Assembly: GCF_030705605.1 (NCBI RefSeq)
Contig: NZ_JAPCKK010000014.1
Coordinates: 489,136-553,135 of the forward strand
Length of the DNA: 64,000 nucleotides
Reading direction: 5' to 3'
DNA from: Paenibacillus zeirhizosphaerae
GTDB taxonomy: Bacteria > Bacillota > Bacilli > Paenibacillales > Paenibacillaceae
How positions within the stretch are numbered: the first letter of the stretch is position 1; each line of letters begins with the position of its first letter. Below are positions 33,973 through 45,437 of this stretch, piece by piece. The position numbers were made by a program, and so were the translations under genes. The notes beneath the pieces are model-generated. The model had not been told where the DNA came from, did not search any database, and saw nothing but the letters and a program-made list of their open reading frames with translations.

Positions 33973-36900
33973 TACCGGAACTCCACCGGTTCTGCCAGGT
34001 GTGCTGGGATGTCAAGGTCGCTATTGAATTCATCGAATACGAATACCTTCACCCTGTAATTCGCTCCGCTTACATTAAAATATTGCGCGACCGGCAGTTT
34101 GCTTTGCTTGACAGGAATCGCGTTGATGAGCAGAGGTGTATCCCCGTTCAGCAATTCAAAGACGACGTAGGCTTCCCCGCTGTACTCTGCCAATTGTTCT
34201 ACCTCAACCTCGACCTTCAGCCCTTTTTCCCGTGTCAATGTGCCAGTTAAGGAATACGTATGATGAACACTGTTGGCCGTGAACGGCTTGTCTGAAGCAA
34301 GCGGCAATCCTGCTGCGGTTCCCGCAGCCTCATTCGCTTTGACACGCACCATGACCGTTCCGGCAGCATAATCGGCATCCCCGACAGGCTGAGGATTCGC
34401 TGTAACATCCTTCCACGTCGAACCGCCATCCACACTGTATTCGTAATCAGCAGGCTCGGCATATCCTGGCACATTCGTCCAGCCAAACGTATTGTATCCG
34501 TCGTTCACGACAGGCAGAGTTGGGGCTGCTGGCACGTTACCGTCTGTGCTGATCGTGCTGGCAGGCGAGTTATCGCGTTTATCCACTGCCGTAACCGCAA
34601 ACACATAATCCTGGCCTGATTTCGTGCCTTCTACCGTGTATTGATAGCTGGTCAGCCCCTCAACCGCAGGCACATATACGCTCCAGTTGCGTCCCATTTT
34701 GCCATTGGCCTCATAAATTCTAAAACCTCTCACCACATCTTCCGCGCTGCCATTCTCCGGCTTCTGCCACGCAAGCACCGTTTTGCCGTCACCCGTTTCG
34801 CTTGCCGTCAAGCCTTGAACAGACGCAGGCTTGCTGTCATTTCTTACAATCGTGTAGGCGTCAAACGGTACCTCTTCGCCGGAGCGGTAGGATTCAAGCG
34901 TGAAGCTGTCCTCCGTCATCTTGATGCCCGTATACACCGGCTTGCGCGGTTGCTCGAATGCGGCCGCATAGTACTTGTTCAAGCCTTCATTGACGTCGTA
35001 GTACTTCGTGCCGGCAGAGTTATTGACGATGTACATCGTCCCGTCCGGGTTCACCGGATTGCCACCTTCGTCCTTCTCGATATCCGTAACTGCCTTGTCC
35101 CCGTACATTTGATGGGATCTCATATAGGTATGGTCATGTCCCTGCAAAACAACATCAATGCCAAGCTCATCAAAGACCGGAACCAGCATATCCCTTAATT
35201 CATAAATTTCAGCTTCGTCCGAATGGCCGCCGACCGAATAAATCGCTTTATGGAAAGCAACCACCTTCCATTTTTTATCCGTTTGAGCCACCTCGCGCTT
35301 CAGCCATTCAATTTGCTGTTTGAAAGATTCACGCTGCCGGTTATCCCAGCCCATGTCCATCGTATTGATGACCATGAAATGGGCGTCGCCGTAATCATAG
35401 GAATACACGCTTCCCGGCGGCAAAGGATCATCGATCGAATCGTTAGGGTAATAGAAATGATAATAATAGTTATCGTTATAAGGTCCTTCATGATTGCCTA
35501 CTGCTGTCATCAGAGGCAAATTGAGCAGCTTGTCCTGCGGCTTTTCAAAATAATCGAGCCACTGATACTCCAGCGCGCCCGCATCGACCATATCTCCGGT
35601 CATCACCAGAAATTTGGAATCTGGGAACTTGTTCAGACCTTGTCCCAGCGTATCTGCCCACACTTCATAGTCATGTGTATTGGCTCCTTGTGAATCCGTC
35701 ATATATAAAAATTCATAATCTTGCTCATCTTCAGCTTCCGTCGTAAAACTCCCTACATCGCTCCAGTTGTCATCGCTGCCCACCCGGTACTTATACGCAG
35801 TCCCAGGGGTCAGGCCAGTGACAAGCACCTTATGGCTGATAAAGGAGCCTCTCGTCGAATTGGTAATTTTAAGATCCAACACTTTGGTATCTTCCGGTTC
35901 TCCCGCAAACCGCATGACGTCCGATGTGTCAAAGTCCCCGCCGGCCGGTATAACCTCCACGATGCTGTCTTTAGCGTTTTTAGGCGCGTTCTCGGGTTTA
36001 TCATACTTGGTATACCAGGCAAATGAACGGTTCGTTTTCGGACTCCCGTAGAACGACATCGCTATCGAAATCGGTGAGTAATCCAGAGATACGGATTGGT
36101 TCAGCGGGCTGAAAGCAAATGTCCCGATGGTGCCCTGTCCGTCCGCCGCCAATCCGCCGCTGCCATCATATTGAACATTCACAAGCTGGGTGGTCAGGAT
36201 CGGCGCTTTAAGCTCCAGCTGCAGGACGGAAGCGTTCTCTGCGGAAAGCTCGGCTGTAGTCACCGTTCTTGTCCCTTCGCCAACGGTCACGCTTACATGC
36301 TCTGCAAGGGTGTCCGGCACTGCCGACAGCTCGTTCAGGAACGTCAATTCAACATGCTTGCCGTCCGCAGCAATCGTACCGGATATCGGTCCGTCATAGT
36401 CTGCAGGCAGATAAAACGCTTCGGCAGGCACGATCTCCTTGGCTACACTCGGGCTTTCCCAGTGCAAATACAGATTGGAGCCGCCGTAGTCCTCAAAATA
36501 TTCAATTTTAATTTCATATTTCCGGCCAGCCTCAAGCGTAATAGGGTCACTCGAGTACTCGACATCCCAATCGTTGTCCCAGTGATCAATGACTGTCTTC
36601 CCGTCGATGGACAAACGGAAACCATTGTCTCCAATCATGGAGAAGGTATAAGGCTCGGAAAACTCTGGGACAATCTGGCCCGTCCAGCGGATGTTGGCAT
36701 TGTCATTTTGTCCGGTCCAGGTGCTCAAAGCCCCTTCAAGGTCTTTAAAGTTGATTTGCGGATCGATGCGGGTCGCTTTATAAGCGCCAAAGGCAAAATC
36801 GCCCCCGCTGTTGGTATAATATTCAGCCAGCAATCCCTGATCATTGGCTGGTTGCACCACTTCTTCATCCGATGCGCTCAGCTCCAGCGCAAAGAAGGTG

Positions 36901-37976
36901 TCTGAGCTGCTGCCCGCATTTTGATGCACCTCCGCTGTAATCACATTCTTACCGTCCACAAGCAGAGCAGGATCAATCGCAAAAGAATTCTCATCCCGTT
37001 CGTCACCAACCGCGCTTGCTGCAAGGATGGTGTATGTAATCGCCCCGTCAGGCATATTGGTTCTGTACACTTCCTGGCCGTTCAAATAGATGACTGCCCC
37101 GTCATCACGGATAAGCGTACCCAGGAGCTGTTTAATGGCCGCCGCATCTGTTACCTGAAACTCTTTGCGGTAATATGTCGTTATATGTTTGTTTTTGGAA
37201 TCCCCGTATTGGATCTTAGTCTTTAAATTCTGATCTTTGCCAGTGCTCGCATATCCGAGCGGAGCCGCGCCTTTTGCCCAGGCACTGTCATTAAAATCAA
37301 CTGCACGCCACGTTGTGCCCTGATCGGAGCCGTCGTCCAGATAGGACCATTGGCTGTCGCTCGCAATGGGATTCGAATCTGTCAGAGTCGGAATGGCGAC
37401 AGGCTCTTCCATGTAACCATAAGCCTGGAACTCATAAATATTTGCCGCATAGCTGTCATCCGAAGAGTTAGCGGGATCGGTGATGTTCAGCTTGAAGTAC
37501 CTAGCCGACACCGGCTCAGATAAAGGATGCACGGTCTCATCGTACACATTGCCTGTTACCGTAACGACCGGCTCCCAATTCACATCATCGTCGCTGACTT
37601 CAATCGTATAATCGCTGGTGTTGGATTCTTGCTGCTCACCACCTGCACCAGCATGCTTTATTTCAAACCGGCTGATTGTCGCTGTGGCACCAGCATCAAG
37701 CTTCAGCCAGTAAGGGTTATCTGCAGATGGAGGAGTTGCCCCCGTTTCATATGACCATTTACTGCTGCCATCGCCATCAATTGCCTCACTGGGCGGTTCG
37801 GCTGCAGCATACCCGCTGGCCGTTGCCTCAACGCTCGGAAGTAGGAATATATTGGATTCCTCTGCCGCCTCCACATACGGAATGATCTGCATCAGGTTGG
37901 TGGAAGCCACCATCATCAAGCAGATCATGGACACAAGTACACGCCTTGCCATCATCTTCATTCTTTTTAGCCCCAT
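33972..37976 (-). CDS. Giant secreted multidomain metallophosphatase
   Basis: The product has 1334 residues. Order: signal peptide (ends YVEAAEE); F5/8 type C domain (about 40-190); module A (about 209-372, SQWSYLDDGSDQGTTW to FFALELSA); PA14 domain (about 379-522, LLAEYYTNSGG); SbsA-Ig-like segment (about 528-622); purple-acid-phosphatase Fn3 domain (about 629-749); metallophosphatase (about 752-1005) with YMTDSQG, VMTGDMVDAG, AVGNHEG and LQGHDHTYMRS, the metal-binding set; Fn3 (about 1049-1139); modules B and C at the C-terminus (1145-1333). It should remove phosphate from an outside substrate. First gene of the surface cassette; GGAGGAGGAAG precedes the start. Modules A-C recur in the GH92 gene. 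Confidence 0.9.
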   Translation of the reverse strand: MGLKRMKMMARRVLVSMICLMMVASTNLMQIIPYVEAAEESNIFLLPSVEATASGYAAAEPPSEAIDGDGSSKWSYETGATPPSADNPYWLKLDAGATATISRFEIKHAGAGGEQQESNTSDYTIEVSDDDVNWEPVVTVTGNVYDETVHPLSEPVSARYFKLNITDPANSSDDSYAANIYEFQAYGYMEEPVAIPTLTDSNPIASDSQWSYLDDGSDQGTTWRAVDFNDSAWAKGAAPLGYASTGKDQNLKTKIQYGDSKNKHITTYYRKEFQVTDAAAIKQLLGTLIRDDGAVIYLNGQEVYRTNMPDGAITYTILAASAVGDERDENSFAIDPALLVDGKNVITAEVHQNAGSSSDTFFALELSASDEEVVQPANDQGLLAEYYTNSGGDFAFGAYKATRIDPQINFKDLEGALSTWTGQNDNANIRWTGQIVPEFSEPYTFSMIGDNGFRLSIDGKTVIDHWDNDWDVEYSSDPITLEAGRKYEIKIEYFEDYGGSNLYLHWESPSVAKEIVPAEAFYLPADYDGPISGTIAADGKHVELTFLNELSAVPDTLAEHVSVTVGEGTRTVTTAELSAENASVLQLELKAPILTTQLVNVQYDGSGGLAADGQGTIGTFAFSPLNQSVSLDYSPISIAMSFYGSPKTNRSFAWYTKYDKPENAPKNAKDSIVEVIPAGGDFDTSDVMRFAGEPEDTKVLDLKITNSTRGSFISHKVLVTGLTPGTAYKYRVGSDDNWSDVGSFTTEAEDEQDYEFLYMTDSQGANTHDYEVWADTLGQGLNKFPDSKFLVMTGDMVDAGALEYQWLDYFEKPQDKLLNLPLMTAVGNHEGPYNDNYYYHFYYPNDSIDDPLPPGSVYSYDYGDAHFMVINTMDMGWDNRQRESFKQQIEWLKREVAQTDKKWKVVAFHKAIYSVGGHSDEAEIYELRDMLVPVFDELGIDVVLQGHDHTYMRSHQMYGDKAVTDIEKDEGGNPVNPDGTMYIVNNSAGTKYYDVNEGLNKYYAAAFEQPRKPVYTGIKMTEDSFTLESYRSGEEVPFDAYTIVRNDSKPASVQGLTASETGDGKTVLAWQKPENGSAEDVVRGFRIYEANGKMGRNWSVYVPAVEGLTSYQYTVEGTKSGQDYVFAVTAVDKRDNSPASTISTDGNVPAAPTLPVVNDGYNTFGWTNVPGYAEPADYEYSVDGGSTWKDVTANPQPVGDADYAAGTVMVRVKANEAAGTAAGLPLASDKPFTANSVHHTYSLTGTLTREKGLKVEVEVEQLAEYSGEAYVVFELLNGDTPLLINAIPVKQSKLPVAQYFNVSGANYRVKVFVFDEFNSDLDIPAHLAEPVEFR

Positions 37977-38225
37977 TCCTTTTTCTTCCTCCTCCGTGCT
38001 TATGATCCCTATTCTCCTGCTGTCTTTTGTATAGGCCTAAGGATAGATATTAAATAGGTTTAATGAAATGACTTCATTAGAATTGTTTTCCTGTTGTAAA
38101 CTTTCTTCGAGCAACCATTTATTTCTTTAACAAACAGGCAATATTCGACATTAGATGGAAGTCATTGAGATAGGACACAGATTACGTATGTTAAAGGAGG
38201 AAGAATAGAGAGGAAGGTTAAATAC

Positions 38226-38265
38226 AAAAAAACAGCAGGCTAGGAATATTCTCCTGCCTGCTGTT
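38226..38265 (-). terminator. Intrinsic terminator after dnaJ
   Basis: AACAGCAGGC and GCCTGCTGTT arms with an inner GGA/TCC pair, followed by seven T on the minus strand. It ends the hrcA operon before the island. Confidence 0.85.
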
Positions 38266-38279
38266 ACAAATTTCATATG

Positions 38280-39401
38280 TTAGTCTCCACGAAACGCACG
38301 TTTCATGCGGTCAAAAAATGATTGCTCGTTCTCATGGTTCTGCTCACCGCTCAAGGACGCAAATTCACGCAACAGATTTTTCTGCTCCTCGCTCAGCTTG
38401 CTCGGTGTCACAATGACCACCTTAATATGCTGGTCACCCTGCCCGATACCGCGCAGGCGAGGCACACCTTTGCCTTTGAGGCGGAAGTAAGTACCTGTCT
38501 GGGTGCCGGCCGGAATCTTCAGCTTCACCTTTTCGGTCAGCGTCGGAATTTCGATCTCATCCCCGAGCGCCGCCTGTGCAAATGTCAGCGGCACTTCACA
38601 GTAGATATCGTCTCCTTCGCGCTCGAAGAAGTCATGCGACTTCACGCGAATGACAATGTACAGATCGCCGGCTGGTCCTCCGCGCATGCCCCCCTCGCCT
38701 TCACCGTTCATACGCAATTGCGCGCCGTCATCCACACCGGCAGGAATCCGCACATGAATCGTGCGCTGCTTGCGAACTTTGCCTGTTCCGCTGCACGTCG
38801 AACATTTATCTTTGACGATTTTACCCGCACCGCCGCAGTTGGAGCAAGCACGACGGTTGACCATACGTCCGAAAGGCGTATTTTGTACGACTTCCTCCTG
38901 CCCAGTGCCCCGGCAGACCGAACATGTTTCTGGATGTGTCCCCGGCTTCGCGCCTGATCCGTGACAGGTATCACAGCTTTCCGTCCGTGGAATCGTAATA
39001 TCCGTCTCTTTACCGAATACCGCTTCCTTGAACTCAACCGTCATGTTGTATTGCAGATCATTCCCGCGCTGCGGAGCATTCGGATCACGCCGACCGCCTC
39101 CGCCGCCAAAGAACATATCAAATATATCCCCGAAGCCACCGCTGAAATCGCCGGAAAAGCCGCCGCCCATACCCTGATTGGGGTCGATATGCCCATATTG
39201 GTCATATCGTGCACGTGCTTGCGAGTCACTCAGAACATCGTAGGCCTCTTTCACTTCCTTGAATTTGGCCTCGGCATCAGCAGCCTTGTTGACGTCAGGG
39301 TGATACTGACGGGCTAGCTTGCGGTATGCTTTCTTGATTTCATCCTCGCCGGCGCCTTTGGAGACACCAAGCACCTCATAATAATCACGCTTATCAGCCA
39401 A
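38280..39401 (-). CDS. dnaJ: Chaperone DnaJ
   Basis: DnaJ (373 residues) has the J domain with HPD (QYHPDVNK, about residues 31-38) and a Gly/Phe-rich region ([20 protein letters not shown]). The zinc domain has four CxxCxGxG repeats: [24 protein letters not shown] and CSTCSGTG. The two C-terminal substrate domains follow. It stimulates DnaK ATPase and delivers clients. It is the last gene of hrcA-grpE-dnaK-dnaJ. The 201-bp spacer to dnaK contains a modest hairpin (AAAGC...GCTTT) but no gene. Confidence 0.98.
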   Translation of the reverse strand: MADKRDYYEVLGVSKGAGEDEIKKAYRKLARQYHPDVNKAADAEAKFKEVKEAYDVLSDSQARARYDQYGHIDPNQGMGGGFSGDFSGGFGDIFDMFFGGGGGRRDPNAPQRGNDLQYNMTVEFKEAVFGKETDITIPRTESCDTCHGSGAKPGTHPETCSVCRGTGQEEVVQNTPFGRMVNRRACSNCGGAGKIVKDKCSTCSGTGKVRKQRTIHVRIPAGVDDGAQLRMNGEGEGGMRGGPAGDLYIVIRVKSHDFFEREGDDIYCEVPLTFAQAALGDEIEIPTLTEKVKLKIPAGTQTGTYFRLKGKGVPRLRGIGQGDQHIKVVIVTPSKLSEEQKNLLREFASLSGEQNHENEQSFFDRMKRAFRGD

Positions 39402-39602
39402 TGTTCCACCCCCATGCCTTCAACGAAGTCATCATCTCAAAACAAGGAAAGCCAAAGCACGGGACGCCCCGGCTTTGACCTTCCCTACAAACGTGGATGT
39501 ACAACCCGTTATATGCGTATTTCTGTACAGTATATCATACAACGGCGTATTTTACCGGAAGTGACCCAATTACGGCTCGGCCATCCGGCTCATGCCCCGT
39601 TA

Positions 39603-42126
<2,524 letters not shown>

Positions 42127-42206
42127 GATGTTCACCTCCTTAAGGTAGTACGACGGGTAGTCTGAGACTACGCAGGAATCCCCTATTTCTGTAAGTAGCG
42201 GGAATG

Positions 42207-43238
42207 TCAATTGAAGCGTTCTGTCAGCATATTCGTTAAATCCTTAGAAAGAATACCCAAAATACCAATCACCCTCGCATACTCCATACGGGTAGGACCT
42301 AAAATGCCTATCGTACCAAGCGCTTCCCCATCAATCGCATAGGTGGCGGTAATCAGGCTGCAGTTGGCAAATGCTTCGTGATCGTTCTCTGTGCCGATGC
42401 GGACCTGTATTTCAGGCGCTCCTTGCACAGGTGCCATCATTTTCAGAATGGTAGGGGTCTCTGACAGCAGATCAAGTATATTTTTGACCTTATCCACATC
42501 TTTGAATTCAGGCTGAGTCAGCATATTCGTGGCCCCACTCAAATACAGACGCTGGTCTGATCCACTTTCGAACGCCATATCCAGCACCTTGATAACATCC
42601 TCAAACTGCGCGATATGACGCTGCATTTCCTGCCCGAGAGCGGTGTGCATACGCGTCTTCAACTGATAAATCGGCGAGCCCACCAGCTTGCTGTTCAACA
42701 TACTAATGATATTCTCCATATCGGACACCGATATGCCCGGCGGAATCTCAACCGTCTTATTCTCCACATGCCCTGTATTCGTGACGATAATGGCTACAGC
42801 AGTGTTTTCATTCAGCGGGAGTAATTGAAAATGACGCAAAGAAGTATGAAAAACTTCCGGTCCCAGCAGGATGGAAGTGTAACTCGTCATATGGGACAGA
42901 ATGCCAGATGCATGCTGAATCACTTGTTCCATTGCGTTTAGCTTTTCAGCATAAAAGGTTTTCAACTCACGCATTTCCTGCGGTCCCAGCTTGTTTAGTG
43001 GCACCAGATGGTCGACATAATAACGATAACCTTTATGTGACGGAATCCGTCCTGCGGATGTGTGCGGCTGTTCCAAATATCCCTGCTCCTCCAGGTCCGC
43101 CATTTCATTGCGGATCGTTGCCGGACTAAAGCCGACATCCGTTCTCTTGGATATGCTACGGGATCCCACAGGCTCAGCCGAACGGATGTAATCGTCAATT
43201 ATGGCATTCAGAATAAGCCTCTGACGTTCGGTTAACAT
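42207..43238 (-). CDS. hrcA: Heat-inducible transcription repressor HrcA
   Basis: HrcA (343 residues) represses class I heat-shock operons by binding CIRCE. It starts MLTERQRLILNAIIDDYIRS at ATG 43238, with GGGAGG upstream. The winged helix contains GSRSISKRTDVGFSPATIRN and AGRIPSHKGYRYYVDHLV; GAF-like and dimerisation parts follow. The product feeds back on its own promoter through the perfect CIRCE at 43290-43316, and GroEL normally tunes its activity. Confidence 0.97.
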   Translation of the reverse strand: MLTERQRLILNAIIDDYIRSAEPVGSRSISKRTDVGFSPATIRNEMADLEEQGYLEQPHTSAGRIPSHKGYRYYVDHLVPLNKLGPQEMRELKTFYAEKLNAMEQVIQHASGILSHMTSYTSILLGPEVFHTSLRHFQLLPLNENTAVAIIVTNTGHVENKTVEIPPGISVSDMENIISMLNSKLVGSPIYQLKTRMHTALGQEMQRHIAQFEDVIKVLDMAFESGSDQRLYLSGATNMLTQPEFKDVDKVKNILDLLSETPTILKMMAPVQGAPEIQVRIGTENDHEAFANCSLITATYAIDGEALGTIGILGPTRMEYARVIGILGILSKDLTNMLTERFN

Positions 43239-43289
43239 GCGAGTTCCTCCCTTGCTGTCCAAACTGGATTATAGTATTTCAAGAAATCA

Positions 43290-43316
43290 TTAGCACTCAC
43301 AATTGACGAGTGCTAA
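43290..43316. promoter_or_regulatory. CIRCE operator of the hrcA operon
   Basis: TTAGCACTC, nine bases, GAGTGCTAA: an exact match to the CIRCE consensus, lying in the transcribed leader just after the promoter. Confidence 0.97.
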
Positions 43317-43327
43317 CCGTTAATACA

Positions 43328-43357
43328 AAAATACCAAACCGACCCGAGTATTGTCAA
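43328..43357 (-). promoter_or_regulatory. Sigma-A promoter of hrcA-grpE-dnaK-dnaJ
   Basis: TTGACA (43352-43357), an 18-bp spacer and TATTTT (43328-43333) on the minus strand. CIRCE begins 12 bp downstream of the -10, so a bound HrcA would block the start. Confidence 0.75.
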
Positions 43358-43429
43358 GTCAGTTCAGCATCTTAGCTGCGCCTATCCCATCGCAGGTAAG
43401 CATGGGGTTCATTTGATAAAATCCTGGAG

Positions 43430-43444
43430 ACGAACATTGTTCGT
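43430..43444. promoter_or_regulatory. Perfect 15-bp palindrome ACGAAC-ATT-GTTCGT
   Basis: Six-base arms with a three-base centre lie between the GNAT gene and the hrcA promoter, about 75 bp upstream of the -35. It resembles a LexA/SOS box, but that needs a four-base centre. The factor is unknown. Confidence 0.4.
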
Positions 43445-43484
43445 GATCAAGAAACCGATGCCGACAATTTTACTATTGCAATAA

Positions 43485-43532
43485 CAAACACCTGTCAAAC
43501 CAGAAATAAAATTCTGAATTGACAGGCGTTTG
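43485..43532 (-). terminator. Long hairpin after the GNAT gene
   Basis: CAAACxCCTGTCAA and TTGACAGGxGTTTG arms (13 of 14 pairs) with an inner AGAA/TTCT pair; the minus strand continues TTATTGC, so the U-tract is weak. With the palindrome, promoter and CIRCE this accounts for the 322-bp gap 43239-43561, which has no gene. Confidence 0.6.
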
Positions 43533-43561
43533 TCTAACTAAGCCGAAGCGAGTTTACCAAG

Positions 43562-44038
43562 CTAGCTCAGCACTTTCAGTACAGCAATTTCATCACAAGC
43601 ATGCTGCTTGCTGCAGTGTATGCAGTCGGTCCAAACCTTCTCCGGGAAGATTTCTTTATTTACAACCTCAAAACCATTTTTAATGAAAAAAGATACTTCA
43701 TATGTTAACGCCATAATCTTCGGAATGTGCTGGCGCTTCGCTTCTTCAATCAATCCGTCCACCAGCTTCGAGCCGATCCCCATGCCTTTATGGCCTTCGG
43801 AGATCCCGAGTGAGCGCACTTCCACAAGGTCCGCACCAAGCTTGCAAAGTGATCCGCAGCCGACAACCTCGCCGTCAACTTCAGCTACGATGAATGTATC
43901 AAGCTGGCGCATCAGTACCTCACGGGAACGCGGAAGCATAATGCCCCGCTCGGCATAGCCGCTGATCATTTGATATAAAGGCTCCACATCTTCAGGAACC
44001 GCATTTCTGCATAAAACCTCTTTGCAAACCGAAGCCAT
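43562..44038 (-). CDS. GNAT N-acetyltransferase (ArgA-like)
   Basis: The 158-residue protein starts MASVCKEVLCRNAVPEDVEP at ATG 44038, with GGAGGAGAG upstream; a longer frame to 44107 is not supported. The acetyl-CoA loop is VRSLGISEGHKGMGIGSKLV (R/Q-x-x-G-x-G/A type), followed by ALTYEVSFFIKNGFE. The C-terminus FPEKVWTDCIHCSKQHACDE carries three cysteines, typical of the small N-acetylglutamate-synthase-like GNAT group, where a metal site is suspected. The acceptor amine is unproven. Confidence 0.85.
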   Translation of the reverse strand: MASVCKEVLCRNAVPEDVEPLYQMISGYAERGIMLPRSREVLMRQLDTFIVAEVDGEVVGCGSLCKLGADLVEVRSLGISEGHKGMGIGSKLVDGLIEEAKRQHIPKIMALTYEVSFFIKNGFEVVNKEIFPEKVWTDCIHCSKQHACDEIAVLKVLS

Positions 44039-44108
44039 CCCGCTCTCCTCCTGCGCCATGCTCTGAAAGATATGAATAAATATACAACATGGCGTATTAG
44101 ATTGCAAG

Positions 44109-45296
44109 CTAGGAATTTACCGCCACCGACCCGATAAATTCGCCGAACACATCATTGCCGAACAGAATTCCCCGCTCGCTCAGCCGGTAGCCGCCAGACG
44201 TCTTCTCAAGCAGGCCAGCATTCAGCATTTTGGCAAGCGGCCGGTCAAATATCTGCTCCAAGGACTGGCCGAATTGACGGTTGAAGCGCTCGGAGGACAC
44301 CCCTTCCGCCATCCGCAGACCAACCATCATAAAGTCCTCCATTGCTTCCGCTGCCGGAACGGAGAAGCTTTCGAGGCGCGGAAGTCCCTTGCCTGCGGCT
44401 TCGTTATAAGGATTGACCCCCTTAATATTCATATGGCGCTGTCCTGCCACATACCCGTGAGCGCCTGCGCCAAGACCGTAATAGTCTTCATTCCGCCAGT
44501 AAGTCATGTTATGGCGGCTTTCGTATCCCGGCTTGGCAAAATTGCTGATTTCATATTGCATGTATCCCGCCTGCTTCATCCGGCTCATCAGGAGCAGGTA
44601 CATTTGTAGCTCGTCGTCTTCATGCGGGAGCGGGAGTTGATTTTTATGGTACATCGTATGGAACAGTGTGTTTTCTTCGACCTTCAGACTGTAAATCGAA
44701 TAGTGGGGCAGCCCCAGCTCCAGCGCTCTGCTAATGCTTTCATCCAGCATGTCAACCGTCTGGTTCGGAAGGCCGAACATGAGATCAATGGACAGATTGG
44801 TCAGGCCAGCAGCTCGGGCATTTTCCAGGCTGCGGTACACATCATCCGTATTATGGATTCTGCCGATGCCGCTCAACAGCGAATTCTGAAAAGCCTGAAC
44901 GCCAAAGCTAACGCGGTTGACTCCGCCTTCCTTCATAACGGACAGCTTCTCCAGATCCGTCGTGCCCGGATTGGCTTCCATGGAGAATTCAATATCGTCC
45001 GACCAGTTGGGGAAATAGGTACGCACCGACTTGAGGAAATATTCCATCTCCTTGGGAGTCAACACCGTGGGCGTTCCTCCACCGACAAAAATCGTCTTGA
45101 TTTCACCTGGGGGATTCAGCCGGACCGAATGCTCCATTTCACGCTCCAGGGCCTGCAAGTAATCCATAACGGGCTGATCTTTCAATACGTAGGAATTAAA
45201 ATCACAATAGAAGCATTTGTTCGTACAGAAAGGTATATGAAGATAAACCGCTTTGGGTGCGGAAGAACCTTGTGCGCGTCCAGCGGATATGGTCAT
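44109..45296 (-). CDS. hemW: HemW, radical-SAM heme chaperone
   Basis: The 395-residue protein is chosen to start at ATG 45296 (AAGGAG ten nucleotides upstream) over a longer frame to 45356. Visible are VYLHIPFCTNKCFYCDFNSY with the radical-SAM cysteines plus the extra C of the HemN/HemW family, FVGGGTPTVL, SMEANPGTTD and VSFGVQAFQ. It lacks the N-terminal extension of true HemN, and lepA-hemW is a conserved pair, so HemW (heme carrier) is preferred over coproporphyrinogen dehydrogenase. Confidence 0.93.
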   Translation of the reverse strand: MTISAGRAQGSSAPKAVYLHIPFCTNKCFYCDFNSYVLKDQPVMDYLQALEREMEHSVRLNPPGEIKTIFVGGGTPTVLTPKEMEYFLKSVRTYFPNWSDDIEFSMEANPGTTDLEKLSVMKEGGVNRVSFGVQAFQNSLLSGIGRIHNTDDVYRSLENARAAGLTNLSIDLMFGLPNQTVDMLDESISRALELGLPHYSIYSLKVEENTLFHTMYHKNQLPLPHEDDELQMYLLLMSRMKQAGYMQYEISNFAKPGYESRHNMTYWRNEDYYGLGAGAHGYVAGQRHMNIKGVNPYNEAAGKGLPRLESFSVPAAEAMEDFMMVGLRMAEGVSSERFNRQFGQSLEQIFDRPLAKMLNAGLLEKTSGGYRLSERGILFGNDVFGEFIGSVAVNS

Positions 45297-45371
45297 GTTA
45301 AAATCGCTCCTTGCTTCAGCGGGCATCCCGGCCTTTGAAAGCGGCCCAGGAAACAACCCTTATATTTTGAA

Positions 45372-45398
45372 AAGGGAAAGCCGATCAGGCTTTCCCTT
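45372..45398 (-). terminator. Hairpin between lepA and hemW
   Basis: AAGGGAAAGCC, TGATC, GGCTTTCCCTT is a perfect 11-bp stem; the tail TTCAAAATATA is a poor T-tract, so it may only attenuate. Confidence 0.6.
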
Positions 45399-45437
45399 GA
45401 TTAGGTTGCATATCATATGTCGTTATACCGAACAGAC

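Noticed and set aside
43430..43444. LexA/SOS box
   Set aside because: The consensus needs GAAC-N4-GTTC; this palindrome has three bases in the centre. Kept only as an unassigned palindrome.
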